Assembly (NCBI GenBank): GCA_026626905.1 | Contig: JAPNUX010000003.1 | Location: forward strand, 248,001 to 312,000 | DNA from: Desulfurococcus sp. | Lineage (GTDB): Archaea > Thermoproteota > Thermoprotei_A > Sulfolobales > Desulfurococcaceae | Length of the DNA: 64,000 nucleotides | Reading direction: 5' to 3' | In this document: positions 8,271 through 17,255 of the stretch, one piece after another | How the letters are laid out: every line of letters starts with the position of its first letter | Numbering within the stretch: the stretch's first letter is position 1 | Program-made: the position numbers and the translations under genes | The notes under the pieces: model-generated | Seen by the model: the letters and a program-made list of their open reading frames with translations, nothing else | Database searches by the model: none | Told to the model about the DNA's origin: nothing

Positions 8271-9771
8271 GTGGAGTAGGGGTAGTCTAGTAGCTCTCAC
8301 AGTACTGGCAGCATTAGTGTTCATAGGCTTAGTTGCAATGGTGGAGAAAGGGCCGGTGGTTGCAGGTATTCCACAGGGGGCATCTCCTCTTAACCCGCTA
8401 TCATACGGTACACTCAAGCTGGTTAATGCCTTAGAGCTAGAGTATTCTGTGAGAGTTATAAGCTCTCTCAACGACCTGGAGAATGCTGGCGGGGAGAAAT
8501 GTGTTTACGCGACTATATCACCTGAAGTACCCTTTACGCTCGAGGAGGCTGAGCACACTATAGGGATACTTAAATCCAAGTGTGGAAGCCTAACCGTACT
8601 GGTAGCAGACGAGTCTACATACTCGAATCCACTACTGATAGCCTTGAATACTAGTTTAAGGGTAGCAGGGGATAGAGTGTACGTTGAGCACTGTGTGGAT
8701 GGCAGGTGCGGCTACACGCCATATCCTCAGGCTACGATTGCTGTGGGCGAACAGTACTTTAATCTAACTCTAGACTTAGCGTCTAGTGTCACTGGAAGAG
8801 GCTTGGTGAGAGGATGCGTGAACTATCCATACGCTATTGCTATACCAGGCTACGGGGTTATCGCTTCAAACACTAGTGAATGCGCTATAAGCGATAAGCC
8901 TACCACGGTGGTTACAGGGGATCCTGTTGTCGCAATGGAGGATTCAAGCACTGGAATCCATGTATACGTGATTGGCGATGGATCAATATTCCTCAACCAG
9001 GTTTTAAGCTCTGAGAACGCTACAGTTTACAGGGAGTTCTCGCTAGAGCTCTTCAGATACCTCTGCGGCAGCAGTCCCCGCTGCTTGATACTCCTGGACA
9101 ACACCCACTACAAGATGGTGAATGCTCTAGACCTACTAGCCGATCCAGGCAGGCTAGCCTCGCTTGGAGCTAGCTTAGCAGACATGCTCTACGCTACCCT
9201 GCTTATTCTCTCAGTTCTACTACATCCAGCGTTCTGGATGCCCTTGCTCTTCAGCTACGCAGATGATGCTCTCAGATACATCCTCTTAAATCCACTCCTG
9301 GCTATTCCTATTTCAGTACTAGCAGCACTCATCATTGATAGGCTTCTAGTTAAAGATACAAGGTTCCTAAGACGTGATGAGAGAATTGAAGAGCAGGTTG
9401 AAAGAGATATAACAGTATTCGAGTCAACTAGAGCCAAGATAGCTGAAGGCAGGGAAAAGCTTAGTAAAGCAGACTTTCTAAACGTGTACTGGCTTGCAGA
9501 CCAGGTCTCAGCTAGCTTACTAGGCGTTCAACTCTCTAATCCAGTATTCATTGAGAAAGCATCAGAGTATATTGGGAGGAGTGAGGCTGAATCCTACTGG
9601 AGCTACATGAATAAGCTGTATAGAAAGGCTACTGGGTCTTCACGGAGACCCATACTTGTTAGATGGCACTCTGAGACAATAAAAGCATATGAGAAGACAA
9701 GCTGGTTGATCAGGGAGCTTGCATCTAGGCTGCAAATTGAGGACTACAGGAGACTCATAGCAGGTGGCTGA
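8233..9771 (+). CDS. DUF4350-type membrane protein of the MoxR-DUF58 operon
   Basis: 512 residues. A membrane helix near 20-42 is followed by an external domain (about 50-290). In MoxR operons this position is usually taken by a DUF4350 protein with a class-I-glutamine-amidotransferase-like fold, and the alternating strand/helix pattern here (SVRVISSLNDL, LTVLVADEST) fits. Two or more helices near 310-375 are followed by a charged cytoplasmic tail of about 135 residues. The external part has several Cys residues, unusual in this window, that could form disulfides. I assign DUF4350 from position and topology more than from residue motifs. The start lies inside the previous gene. Confidence 0.6.
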   Translation: MSTRRVKAGVKPRWSRGSLVALTVLAALVFIGLVAMVEKGPVVAGIPQGASPLNPLSYGTLKLVNALELEYSVRVISSLNDLENAGGEKCVYATISPEVPFTLEEAEHTIGILKSKCGSLTVLVADESTYSNPLLIALNTSLRVAGDRVYVEHCVDGRCGYTPYPQATIAVGEQYFNLTLDLASSVTGRGLVRGCVNYPYAIAIPGYGVIASNTSECAISDKPTTVVTGDPVVAMEDSSTGIHVYVIGDGSIFLNQVLSSENATVYREFSLELFRYLCGSSPRCLILLDNTHYKMVNALDLLADPGRLASLGASLADMLYATLLILSVLLHPAFWMPLLFSYADDALRYILLNPLLAIPISVLAALIIDRLLVKDTRFLRRDERIEEQVERDITVFESTRAKIAEGREKLSKADFLNVYWLADQVSASLLGVQLSNPVFIEKASEYIGRSEAESYWSYMNKLYRKATGSSRRPILVRWHSETIKAYEKTSWLIRELASRLQIEDYRRLIAGG

Positions 9772-9775
9772 AGCC

Positions 9776-11086
9776 GTGGAAGCAACCCACAGATTGAGGG
9801 AGTACATGGCTCTATTATCAATAATAGTGGCAGTATCAGTTCTAATCACTCCAGAACTAGTGATCTACACTATCGTACTACTCGCTGTACCCCTCCTCTC
9901 ACGCGTCATCATGGAGGTAAACTTGTATGCAGTAGAGAAGCTTAAAGTTTACTCAGATGTCTCTGTGGAGCGGGATGACAGGATCTCTGTCACATACACC
10001 GTGGAAAACCCCTTATGGATGCCGGTATTCCATCTTGAATACAGTATTCGCTACAGCGAGCTGCTAAGACTGGTGGAGGGAGTTAAATCAGGGCTACTTG
10101 TAATCCCGCCTAAGTCGACGCTTAAACTACGCTTCGTATTCAAGGAGAGGCTCGGCGAGCATATTGTAGGCCCGCTTAAAATAATCGCTAGAGATCCATT
10201 CGGCTTCTACAGGTCAAATGAGATAGAGCTGGGAAGAGCTGTAATACTCCGTATTCCACCGAAGCCGGAGGAAGTTATAGTGAGAAAGCTTTACAGCTAT
10301 GCTAGGAGCACCGGCCTCGTTAAATCTAGAACACCTGGAGATGGTGTTGAGTTCTATGATGTAAGAGACTACTCCCCCGGTGATGAAGCCAGAAGGATTG
10401 TCTGGCGTATTTACGCGTCTAGGAGAAGGCTTGCAGTATGGGAGTCCGAGAGGGAGGTCCACCAGCCTGTAATATTTATTCTCGATGCTTCAAGGGAAAT
10501 GTGGAGCGGGCCCTTCGGGCAATCCATGGTTGAGCATTCAGCTAGGATCATAGCATCAGTAGTCTACTATCTGGTTAGAAGAGGCTATTCGATCTCAACA
10601 GTAGTATTCAACGAGTCCATGGTTGACTCTAGTGGTAGACCTATACATGGTCACCGAGGATACCTAGAGGCTATTAGAATACTATCTAAGGCTAAATTTA
10701 CCGGCGTGGATGCACCTCGTAGTAGCATGCTGGTGGGGGCTTTATCCTACACATATAAGAATATTCTCCCGAGAGACAGGAGCGTGGTATTCTTATTCAC
10801 GCATATCACGAGGAGCATGCTACGCGTTCTAATCGAATGGAACAGTCTTCTCAGGAGTAGAGGCCACGTTCTCTACATTATAAACCCTCTCATCACAAGC
10901 TATGAGAGCAGAGGTGATCTACCGGATTGGGCAGCTAGAATCTATGAAGTAAAGTTAATGAAGACTCTCAGAGAGGATGTAGATGCACTAACTGAAGCGA
11001 GGCTGAACGGCCTACTAGTAATAGCTGTCACTCCATCCATGATCCCCCAGAGAGTTATTGATGCAGTTGAAAGATACAGCATGTAG
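9776..11086 (+). CDS. DUF58 domain protein, membrane anchored
   Basis: About 436 residues from GTG 9776, which has AGGTGG 8 bases upstream; a GTG at 9764 is an upstream alternative without a good site. Two N-terminal membrane helices are followed by a beta-rich extracellular-like segment. The DUF58 signature is RTPGDGVEFYDVRDYSPGDE with the IVWRIYASRR continuation, followed by a von-Willebrand-A-like domain beginning VIFILDASREMW. The metal-adhesion motif reads DASRE instead of the classical DxSxS, so metal binding may be weak. DUF58 proteins pair with MoxR ATPases. This is the last gene of the cluster; a TATA box for the next gene follows at once. Confidence 0.88.
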   Translation: MEATHRLREYMALLSIIVAVSVLITPELVIYTIVLLAVPLLSRVIMEVNLYAVEKLKVYSDVSVERDDRISVTYTVENPLWMPVFHLEYSIRYSELLRLVEGVKSGLLVIPPKSTLKLRFVFKERLGEHIVGPLKIIARDPFGFYRSNEIELGRAVILRIPPKPEEVIVRKLYSYARSTGLVKSRTPGDGVEFYDVRDYSPGDEARRIVWRIYASRRRLAVWESEREVHQPVIFILDASREMWSGPFGQSMVEHSARIIASVVYYLVRRGYSISTVVFNESMVDSSGRPIHGHRGYLEAIRILSKAKFTGVDAPRSSMLVGALSYTYKNILPRDRSVVFLFTHITRSMLRVLIEWNSLLRSRGHVLYIINPLITSYESRGDLPDWAARIYEVKLMKTLREDVDALTEARLNGLLVIAVTPSMIPQRVIDAVERYSM

Positions 11087-11101
11087 GCCCGGCAGCAAAG
11101 A

Positions 11102-11109
11102 TTTATATG
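11102..11109 (+). promoter_or_regulatory. TATA box of the encapsulin gene
   Basis: TTTATATG about 40 bases before the ATG, with GGTG at 11132-11135 between it and the start. This points to a short-leader message separate from the DUF58 operon. Confidence 0.5.
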
Positions 11110-11144
11110 TGTTAATAGCCTAGTATAGTTTGGTGTAATATGTA

Positions 11145-12221
11145 ATGTTATCTAAGCATCCTCTCGACCTACCGAGAGATCGAAAGCTTAGCGCTGAGGA
11201 GGCCGCTGACGCCCTAAGACTCGCAATAATAGCTGAGCTCGATGCCATAAACCTCTACCTTCAGCTCGCCAGGGCTATAGAGGATGAGAAAATACGCAGG
11301 GTTTTCGAGGATATAGCAAACGAGGAGAAAACCCATGTAGGAGAATTCCTCTCTCTACTGGAAGTCATTGATCCACGACAAGTAGAAGAGTTGAAGAAGG
11401 GAGCAATCGAGGTTAAAGAACTCACAGGCCTCAGCGTACCTTTACTTAGAAATAATGGGAATACCTCAGAAACCAGTGGGCCAGTGGACCCTCCTGATAG
11501 TAATAGTGTTCTAGAGCTTGTTAAAAAAGCATTTATCAGCGTATTAAACGAGAACAGGACTCTACGAAAGTACATTCAGGTAGTCGACTTAGGTAGAGGT
11601 GTTGAAAGCACTGTAATCGAAAAAGCTGGCGGGGAAATACAACGCACTATAATCCCGTTGAAAGAACTCTCAGTAAGCTTCAGGGTTACTCAGAGAGACC
11701 TTGACTACGCTTCGAGGAGTAAGACCAGCCCATTAATGCCTGAATTGTATCAGGCTGCATTAAAGCTAGCATTAATGGAGGACTCCTTGATCCTCGAGTC
11801 AATAATATCCTCAACTGAGGTTCAGCGAGCCAGAATGGGAGACTGGGATCTCGATGGAACACCTGTTACAGATGTAGCTAGTGCTGTCAGCAAGCTGTAC
11901 TCTGCAGGAGCTGGAAGACCATTTATTCTAGTTGTGAGCCCCTCCAACTACGCTAGAACAGCTAAAGTATCCGAGAAAAGAGGGCTTCTAGAGCTCGAGA
12001 GAATCACCCATCTAGTGGACAGCATAGTTGTATCTCCCGTGATAGACGATAACAGAGTTGTAGTTGCATCTACGAAACCCTTTGTCCTCGACTTAGTTAC
12101 AGGTGGGGATGTCTCAGTAGACTACATTGGACCCGAGAAAGACCTACACTTATTCAGAGCATGGGAGCTGATAGCCCTTAGGGTAAAACATGCTGGTGGA
12201 ATCATAGTATTAGAGAGGTAA
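11145..12221 (+). CDS. Encapsulin shell protein fused to an N-terminal ferritin-like domain
   Basis: 358 residues in two parts. Residues 15-95 are a ferritin-like/rubrerythrin-type helical segment with the metal ligand set E31 and E61-x-x-H64 (EEKTH). Residues about 118-358 are an HK97-fold encapsulin, recognisable from the N-arm, the ISSTEVQRARMGDWD segment (encapsulins typically have about 265 residues), and the end FRAWELIALRVKHAGGI. Pyrococcus furiosus makes a virus-like particle of the same fused design, in which the shell carries its own iron-oxidising cargo on the inside. A linker rich in Gly, Asn, Ser and Pro joins the parts (about 101-119). Expected role: compartmental iron oxidation and storage. 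Downstream, convergent, lie the flavodiiron and peroxiredoxin genes, which supports an oxidative-stress role. Confidence 0.93.
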   Translation: MLSKHPLDLPRDRKLSAEEAADALRLAIIAELDAINLYLQLARAIEDEKIRRVFEDIANEEKTHVGEFLSLLEVIDPRQVEELKKGAIEVKELTGLSVPLLRNNGNTSETSGPVDPPDSNSVLELVKKAFISVLNENRTLRKYIQVVDLGRGVESTVIEKAGGEIQRTIIPLKELSVSFRVTQRDLDYASRSKTSPLMPELYQAALKLALMEDSLILESIISSTEVQRARMGDWDLDGTPVTDVASAVSKLYSAGAGRPFILVVSPSNYARTAKVSEKRGLLELERITHLVDSIVVSPVIDDNRVVVASTKPFVLDLVTGGDVSVDYIGPEKDLHLFRAWELIALRVKHAGGIIVLER

Positions 12222-12333
12222 TATAATATCAAGTGGCAAGATCAATACAGAAGGACTCCTCAGGGTACTCGAGGCTTAAGGAAAAGCAAGCGGCATGGAA
12301 TGCTTGAAGTGTTAAGATGAGATGAAATCGAGT

Positions 12334-13545
12334 TTAAAAAGATAGTAGTTTTTCTACCAGGCTTTTAATCTTCTCCATACTCTTCTCTTCCTCACCAGCC
12401 TTAAACTCAAGAGTCTCCACGATACTAAAACCTGCCGGCCCTAGGATCTCGCTGAGAATCCTGCCGGCTTTAGCACCCCACCCGTAGAGGGCTATCACAG
12501 CGATCCTCTTGTTCCTCGGGATCTTACTAGTCATTAGAAATGCTACATATCGCATCAGTGGAAATAAATCAGCTTCATATGTTGATGTAATGAAAAGAAT
12601 GCGCTCTGCGTCATACGCTTCGCCAATAATATCGCTTACGTAAGCTCTACTCTCATCGTTGAAGCCTAGTGTTTTCACCTGGACGCCTTTTTCAGCTAGA
12701 TACTTCTCAACTAATTCAACTGTTTTCTGCGCGAAACCATACATCGAAGAGTACACTATAATAGTTTTACCGTGCTCTGAATCCCCTCTCCCCCAGCTAG
12801 CGTATTTCTGTAGAACCTGACCCGTGTATTCTCCTCTAATTAGGAGGCCATGGGATGGTAGTATCCACTCCACTCCACCTGGTATCTGGGTGAGCTTCTC
12901 AAGGTTCTTTAGAATCCACTCGCGGTAAGTGCCTATCACGTTAGCAAGGTACTTCTTCATGAGCCACCAGTACTTGCCGAGCGCTTCCCCGCTTAACTCA
13001 TCAATCCACACCTCTCTATTGAAGACGCCGTAAGCCCCGAAGATATCACATGATAAGAGGGCTCTACTGCCAGCTATATAGGATACTATGGTTTCAGGCC
13101 AGTGGAGCCAAGGTGTCTGGTAGAAGACTATTTTCTCCTCGTTAATACTCAGGCTCCCGCCATCTACTACAGGCTTAAATCTCACTTGGACCCCGTAGAA
13201 TGATTCAACCAAGTTTTTAGCTAGAGGATGCCCGAGCACTAGTGGATTGGATTTCTCGACGAGCAGCTTAAGTGCCCCTGAGTGATCAGGTTCAGCGTGG
13301 TGGACGACTACGTATTTAACATCCCTTGGATCCACTATATCTTTTAAGGCATCCACGTACTCGCTAGCCATGCTGTTTTTCCAGGTATCGAATACTACAG
13401 TACCCTCACTACCAGTGAGAACATAGGAATTATACATTATTCCCTCAGGTATCTCCCATAATCCTTCAAAGAACCTGGTTGAATAATCAAATGCACGCAG
13501 AAGGTAGAAGTTCTCGGCTAGCTTGTATACCCTGTAGTCTACCAT
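12334..13545 (-). CDS. fprA: Flavodiiron protein (A-type flavoprotein)
   Basis: 403-residue cytosolic protein that reduces O2 to water or NO to N2O. The N-terminal beta-lactamase-like domain has the diiron ligands H83-x-E85-x-D87-H88 in HHAEPDHSG, H148 in WLHWPET, D167 in SCDIFGAYG and H232 in LPSHGLLIR. The C-terminal flavodoxin domain starts about 255, with the FMN loop YSSMYGFAQKT. There is no fused rubredoxin domain, so an external donor is needed; no rubredoxin gene lies nearby. It is followed, convergently, by the encapsulin gene and preceded on the same strand by a peroxiredoxin, forming an oxygen-defence block. Confidence 0.95.
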   Translation of the reverse strand: MVDYRVYKLAENFYLLRAFDYSTRFFEGLWEIPEGIMYNSYVLTGSEGTVVFDTWKNSMASEYVDALKDIVDPRDVKYVVVHHAEPDHSGALKLLVEKSNPLVLGHPLAKNLVESFYGVQVRFKPVVDGGSLSINEEKIVFYQTPWLHWPETIVSYIAGSRALLSCDIFGAYGVFNREVWIDELSGEALGKYWWLMKKYLANVIGTYREWILKNLEKLTQIPGGVEWILPSHGLLIRGEYTGQVLQKYASWGRGDSEHGKTIIVYSSMYGFAQKTVELVEKYLAEKGVQVKTLGFNDESRAYVSDIIGEAYDAERILFITSTYEADLFPLMRYVAFLMTSKIPRNKRIAVIALYGWGAKAGRILSEILGPAGFSIVETLEFKAGEEEKSMEKIKSLVEKLLSF

Positions 13546-13629
13546 GATGACACCTATAGGAGGTTATCCATCCAAGACTAATATATGCTGTAGGCGAGAT
13601 GAGAATAGTGTAGAAGAGAAAAAGAGTTT

Positions 13630-14337
13630 TTACTTGGAGGGTTTAGCAGCCCTCTCAAGCCAGGACCTGGTTTCTAAGACTTCCTCTTTCGGCACTTTTT
13701 CTTCCTCGTAGCAGAACCACCAGTCGAAGCACTTATACTTCTTTACATTCTCCTCCGCTTCTTTCACTGTTGATGCCGGCGGGACTATCAGCGAGTCTCC
13801 AATTAACTCGTTGTTGGGCCATCCTGCCGGCACAGCCCTCTTATACTTATCGTTTAACTGGAGGACTTTCACTAATCTCAAGATTTCATCTATGTTTCTA
13901 CCGGCTTCCTGGGGATAGTATAGGATCGCTCTCACGATACCCTTATCGTCTACTATTATAACAGCTCTTACAGTGTGAGTTGCGCTCTGCGCGTGGAGGA
14001 ATCCAAGCTTTCTTGAAACTTCGCCGCCGGGGTCAGCTATTATTGGGAAAGGTATCTCCACATTGAATTTCTCTTTAATCCACTCAATCCACTTGATGTG
14101 CGAGTATGTGCTGTCAACGCTTAACCCTAGTAGCTCAGTATTTAGCTTCTTGAAGTCTTCGTATCTCTTGGTAAAGGCTACGAACTCTGTTGTACAGACT
14201 GGCGTGAAATCGGCTGGATGACTGAATATCACTAGATATCTGCCCTTGTAGTCATCTGGTAGCTTCTTCTTGCCGTGGGATGTCACTACCTCCATTTGAG
14301 GGAGTGGTTCACCAATTAATGGTATCTCTCCAGGCAT
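13630..14337 (-). CDS. Archaeal Prx6-type thioredoxin peroxidase (peroxiredoxin)
   Basis: 235-residue peroxiredoxin that reduces H2O2 and organic peroxides. The peroxidatic Cys is C48 in [13 protein letters not shown], with the conserved T45 two positions before P46. Two more Cys, C203 and C209 in [10 protein letters not shown], match the extra C-terminal pair of Aeropyrum pernix thioredoxin peroxidase (about 250 residues), which forms decameric rings. The spacing of Cys agrees with that enzyme, so I call it a close relative. ATG start, preceded by GGTGGTG and by a TTTATAAA box around 14371-14379 on the minus strand. It lies 84 bases upstream of the flavodiiron gene; the two may be co-transcribed. 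Confidence 0.95.
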   Translation of the reverse strand: MPGEIPLIGEPLPQMEVVTSHGKKKLPDDYKGRYLVIFSHPADFTPVCTTEFVAFTKRYEDFKKLNTELLGLSVDSTYSHIKWIEWIKEKFNVEIPFPIIADPGGEVSRKLGFLHAQSATHTVRAVIIVDDKGIVRAILYYPQEAGRNIDEILRLVKVLQLNDKYKRAVPAGWPNNELIGDSLIVPPASTVKEAEENVKKYKCFDWWFCYEEEKVPKEEVLETRSWLERAAKPSK

Positions 14338-14370
14338 TTACACCACCAGTTTCGAATTATAGTTTAATGG

Positions 14371-14379
14371 GTTTATAAA
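14371..14379 (-). promoter_or_regulatory. TATA box of the peroxiredoxin gene
   Basis: GATTTATAAACC on the minus strand, about 38 bases upstream of the ATG, with a GGTGGTG ribosome site between. Confidence 0.5.
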
Positions 14380-14481
14380 TCTTTCTACAGGTATCAGAAT
14401 TGCTAACCAAAGTGATGGGTTTATTTCACTACTAGTTTAGGTATAATAAGGTAGTAGTGTCAGTATATCCTGGGGAGAGTG

Positions 14482-14688
14482 GTGAGAGTATTAAAGTGTC
14501 CTAGATGTGGCTTTACTGGGAGAGCCGAGGAATTCATCTTCATCCAGGAGGTAACACTACAGTATACTAGTAAAGGTATACAGTTAGAGGAGAGGGAGAG
14601 GCCTCTAACAGTAGTCTGTCCTAGATGTGGAGAGGGATTTCCACTCGAACCACCTTACGCTAAGCTCCTCGAGAAGATAAACCGGTAG
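14482..14688 (+). CDS. Small zinc-ribbon protein
   Basis: 68 residues from GTG 14482 (GTG 14479 is one codon upstream; GGGGAGA lies just before). Two CPRCG knuckles, at the N-terminus and near residue 56, form a classic four-Cys zinc ribbon with about 45 residues between the pairs. There is no other recognisable domain. Small ribbons of this kind in archaea are often nucleic-acid or protein-interaction modules, but nothing here decides its role. It is followed by the HD phosphohydrolase gene after about 90 bases. Confidence 0.7.
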   Translation: MRVLKCPRCGFTGRAEEFIFIQEVTLQYTSKGIQLEERERPLTVVCPRCGEGFPLEPPYAKLLEKINR

Positions 14689-14781
14689 TATCTAGCCTGA
14701 AGTAGACCGGAGTTTCCTGCATCACTTATATGGATATATTAGTACTATTATAATAGAGTGCAGTAAGGGGTGCGCGAATCT

Positions 14782-16398
14782 TTGAGCACGGCGAGTAGTA
14801 GTCAAGTAGGATTCGAGCCGGCTGGTTTCATACCTTTCAACGCCCAGGTACGTGACCCGGTATACGGGTACATTGACTACGTGAAGGGGTTTGAAGATGT
14901 AGTCATGGATTCATGGGTTCTTCAGAGGCTTAGATACATATACCAGCTTCAAGCAGCACACTTAATATATCCTGGAGCCACTCATACAAGATTCTCTCAC
15001 TCCCTGGGAGTACTGTTCTCCTCTTACAAGTACATGTCGTACCTAGTTAGGTCCGCGGGTATATCTAATATCCCCGATGATCGTAGGAGGGAGCTTATAG
15101 CTCATCAAAGAGAGCTTATCCATGCTTCAAGACTACTAGGACTGCTTCACGATATAGGTCACGGGCCATTCAGCCATGCATTTGATAAATACGTTTATCG
15201 ATCCAGTGGGTTCCTCGGCTTCAGAGTTGGAAACCACGAGATCATAGGATACCTGCTCTACCGCATGGTTTTAAGAGATTTAATCGAGAAAACTCTTTCA
15301 AGAGAGAAGGAGAACCTGCACGTAGACCCTGAGCTGCTTCTCTACCTGCTAGATGAGGGGATGAAGCCTCCTCAAGGAATGAGGGAATACACTGATCTAC
15401 ATGGCAAAGGCTTGCTTGGAGCAGGAGACTTCTACGACCCGCTAGGGGCTCACGGATTAGAGAACATTGTTAGGCTTGTGGTAAGAGACTACGTTTACAC
15501 GAGCGATATCATGGACTACCTGAGAAGAGATAGCTATTATACAGGCGTGCCTGTAGGCGAGATCAATGATGAATGGATTATACGGAACTCGTATGTAATC
15601 GAGAAAAGCAATAGGCTTGTACCGGCTGTAGCTAGGAAGGCTCTAGACGAGATCGCCCGGCTCTTCGATGCGAGAAAAATCATGTATAAAAACGTCTATC
15701 TCCACCAGGTTAATCAGGCTTTCATAGAAACGATAGGCTTCCTACTTCAATGTATAAGAGATGAGGTATCAAGACTGCTTAGCAGCTTTCTCGAGGAGGG
15801 TAAGCCATTCACATACCTGGTTCTCACGGATCAATACATTTACTCGCTCTTCAAGAGAATGCTAGTGGATGATCTTAAAGGTGCTGTCTGTGAGGATAAA
15901 GAGCTGGCTAGAAGCGCATTGGAAAGCCTTTTCGTGAGGAGGAAGCCACTTTGGAAGACCTTGAAGAGGATTACAGTGAACTTGCGTGAAGCAAGACACC
16001 TCTACGGGAGGTACGGTGAAATACTCCAGAAGCGTATAGAGGAGGAGGTTTACACGGAGGTCTCGAACGCCCTTCACGGGAGAGATATAGAGCCCGGGGA
16101 TGTTAGAGTAGTCTTCGATAAGATAGATATATATCCTTCAGCGGGAGCAGAGATACTTAGCACTATTGAAGTAGTAGAGTTAAAGGACGGGAGGATCGTG
16201 GAGTTAACATCTATGTCTCTCGAGGAGTTCGCTAAGGAGGCTGGATTAATACCCGAAGCTCTAATAACAGTATACCTTAACAGAGCCAAGTATCGGGAGC
16301 TAACTGGCGAAGAACTAGTTAAAGTTAGCGAGAGGATTTCGAGCATAATACATGATGCTGTGAGAGGGCATCGCAGAGAGGCTCCTGAAACCTCATAG
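14782..16398 (+). CDS. HD-domain phosphohydrolase (dGTPase/SAMHD1-like, COG1078)
   Basis: About 538 residues from TTG 14782, chosen because GGGGTG ends about 9 bases before it; the in-frame GTG at 14770 overlaps that ribosome site. The HD metal centre is clear: H in RFSHSLG (about 73), then HDIGHGPFSH (about 123-132), and a later conserved D in YTSDIMDYLRRD. The family hydrolyses dNTPs or other nucleotides; an archaeal member may keep the nucleotide pool clean. The C-terminal third is a helical region of unknown role. It is followed 20 bases later by a GT2 gene on the same strand, so the two are probably co-transcribed although functionally unrelated. Confidence 0.88.
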   Translation: MSTASSSQVGFEPAGFIPFNAQVRDPVYGYIDYVKGFEDVVMDSWVLQRLRYIYQLQAAHLIYPGATHTRFSHSLGVLFSSYKYMSYLVRSAGISNIPDDRRRELIAHQRELIHASRLLGLLHDIGHGPFSHAFDKYVYRSSGFLGFRVGNHEIIGYLLYRMVLRDLIEKTLSREKENLHVDPELLLYLLDEGMKPPQGMREYTDLHGKGLLGAGDFYDPLGAHGLENIVRLVVRDYVYTSDIMDYLRRDSYYTGVPVGEINDEWIIRNSYVIEKSNRLVPAVARKALDEIARLFDARKIMYKNVYLHQVNQAFIETIGFLLQCIRDEVSRLLSSFLEEGKPFTYLVLTDQYIYSLFKRMLVDDLKGAVCEDKELARSALESLFVRRKPLWKTLKRITVNLREARHLYGRYGEILQKRIEEEVYTEVSNALHGRDIEPGDVRVVFDKIDIYPSAGAEILSTIEVVELKDGRIVELTSMSLEEFAKEAGLIPEALITVYLNRAKYRELTGEELVKVSERISSIIHDAVRGHRREAPETS

Positions 16399-16417
16399 CT
16401 CTAACAGGCGGGGTTTA

Positions 16418-17170
16418 ATGAAGGTCTCCATTATTCTACCTACATTCAACGAGAGGGAGAATATACGTGTCTTAATCCCCTCTATAGGGGAAGTTATGCG
16501 TAAAGCAGGCCTGGAGTACGAGATAGTTGTGGTAGATGATAACAGCCCAGATGGCACAGCTGAGGAGGCAGTAAAGCTCTCCAATATATACCCGGTTCGA
16601 GTTGTAAGGAGACCCGGCAAAATGGGGTTATCTTCAGCGGTATATGAAGGGGTAAAGCACTCTACTGGTGATGTAATTGTAGTCATGGATGCTGATCTCC
16701 AGCATCCTCCAGAATATATCCCGGTCCTCGTGAAGAGAATCCAGGAGGGATGCGATATTACTGTTGCATCAAGATACGTGAAGGGTGGTAGAGTAGAAGG
16801 CTTCCCTGTTATAAGGCAGCTGGTTTCAAAGGCTTCAATATTCCTAGCGCACATGCTTGTACGAGGTTCTCGAAGAGTAAGAGATGCTGTAAGCGGCTTC
16901 TTTGCAGCCAGAAAAAGTATACTGCAGTACTGGAGGCTTGTTGAGCCCAGAGGCTATAAGGTCCTCGTGGAGATACTAGCCGAGGTTGAAGATGCAAGGG
17001 TCTGTGAAGAGCCTTTTACATTCAAGGGGCGTGCAAGCGGCTCCTCCAAGCTCTCTAGTAGAGTTATACTCTCATATGTTAGAATGCTCTACAAGCTGAA
17101 TGCACGTTTATTCCTGCTCTACCTCACAGTAGTCCTACTAGCATTACTACTTCTACTTCTAGCACTCTGA
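16418..17170 (+). CDS. Dolichyl-phosphate mannose synthase-like glycosyltransferase (GT2)
   Basis: 250 residues. The N-terminus KVSIILPTFNERENI and VVVDDNSPDGTAEEA, followed by VMDADLQHPPEY (the DxD-type metal site), are the hallmark of DPM1-like GT2 enzymes, which load a sugar from a nucleotide sugar onto a polyprenyl phosphate. VSGFFAARKS and FKGRASGSSKL agree with the family. A single very hydrophobic C-terminal helix (about 227-250) would anchor it to the membrane. The likely role is making the lipid-linked sugar donor for N-glycosylation or surface polysaccharide. The heavily sequon-rich surface proteins at 45-55 kb would be consumers of such glycosylation. Confidence 0.9.
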   Translation: MKVSIILPTFNERENIRVLIPSIGEVMRKAGLEYEIVVVDDNSPDGTAEEAVKLSNIYPVRVVRRPGKMGLSSAVYEGVKHSTGDVIVVMDADLQHPPEYIPVLVKRIQEGCDITVASRYVKGGRVEGFPVIRQLVSKASIFLAHMLVRGSRRVRDAVSGFFAARKSILQYWRLVEPRGYKVLVEILAEVEDARVCEEPFTFKGRASGSSKLSSRVILSYVRMLYKLNARLFLLYLTVVLLALLLLLLAL

Positions 17171-17255
17171 AGCATTAGGTTTAACAGCTACAATACTTAT
17201 TACTTCTACTCCAGCTATAATGGTAGGCAGCTAGTAGGTTAAGAGGCTGTTGCAG

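Noticed and set aside
12222-12333. Possible C/D box small RNA (GATGAGATGA) between encapsulin and flavodiiron genes
   Set aside because: I could not find a matching D box and guide layout.
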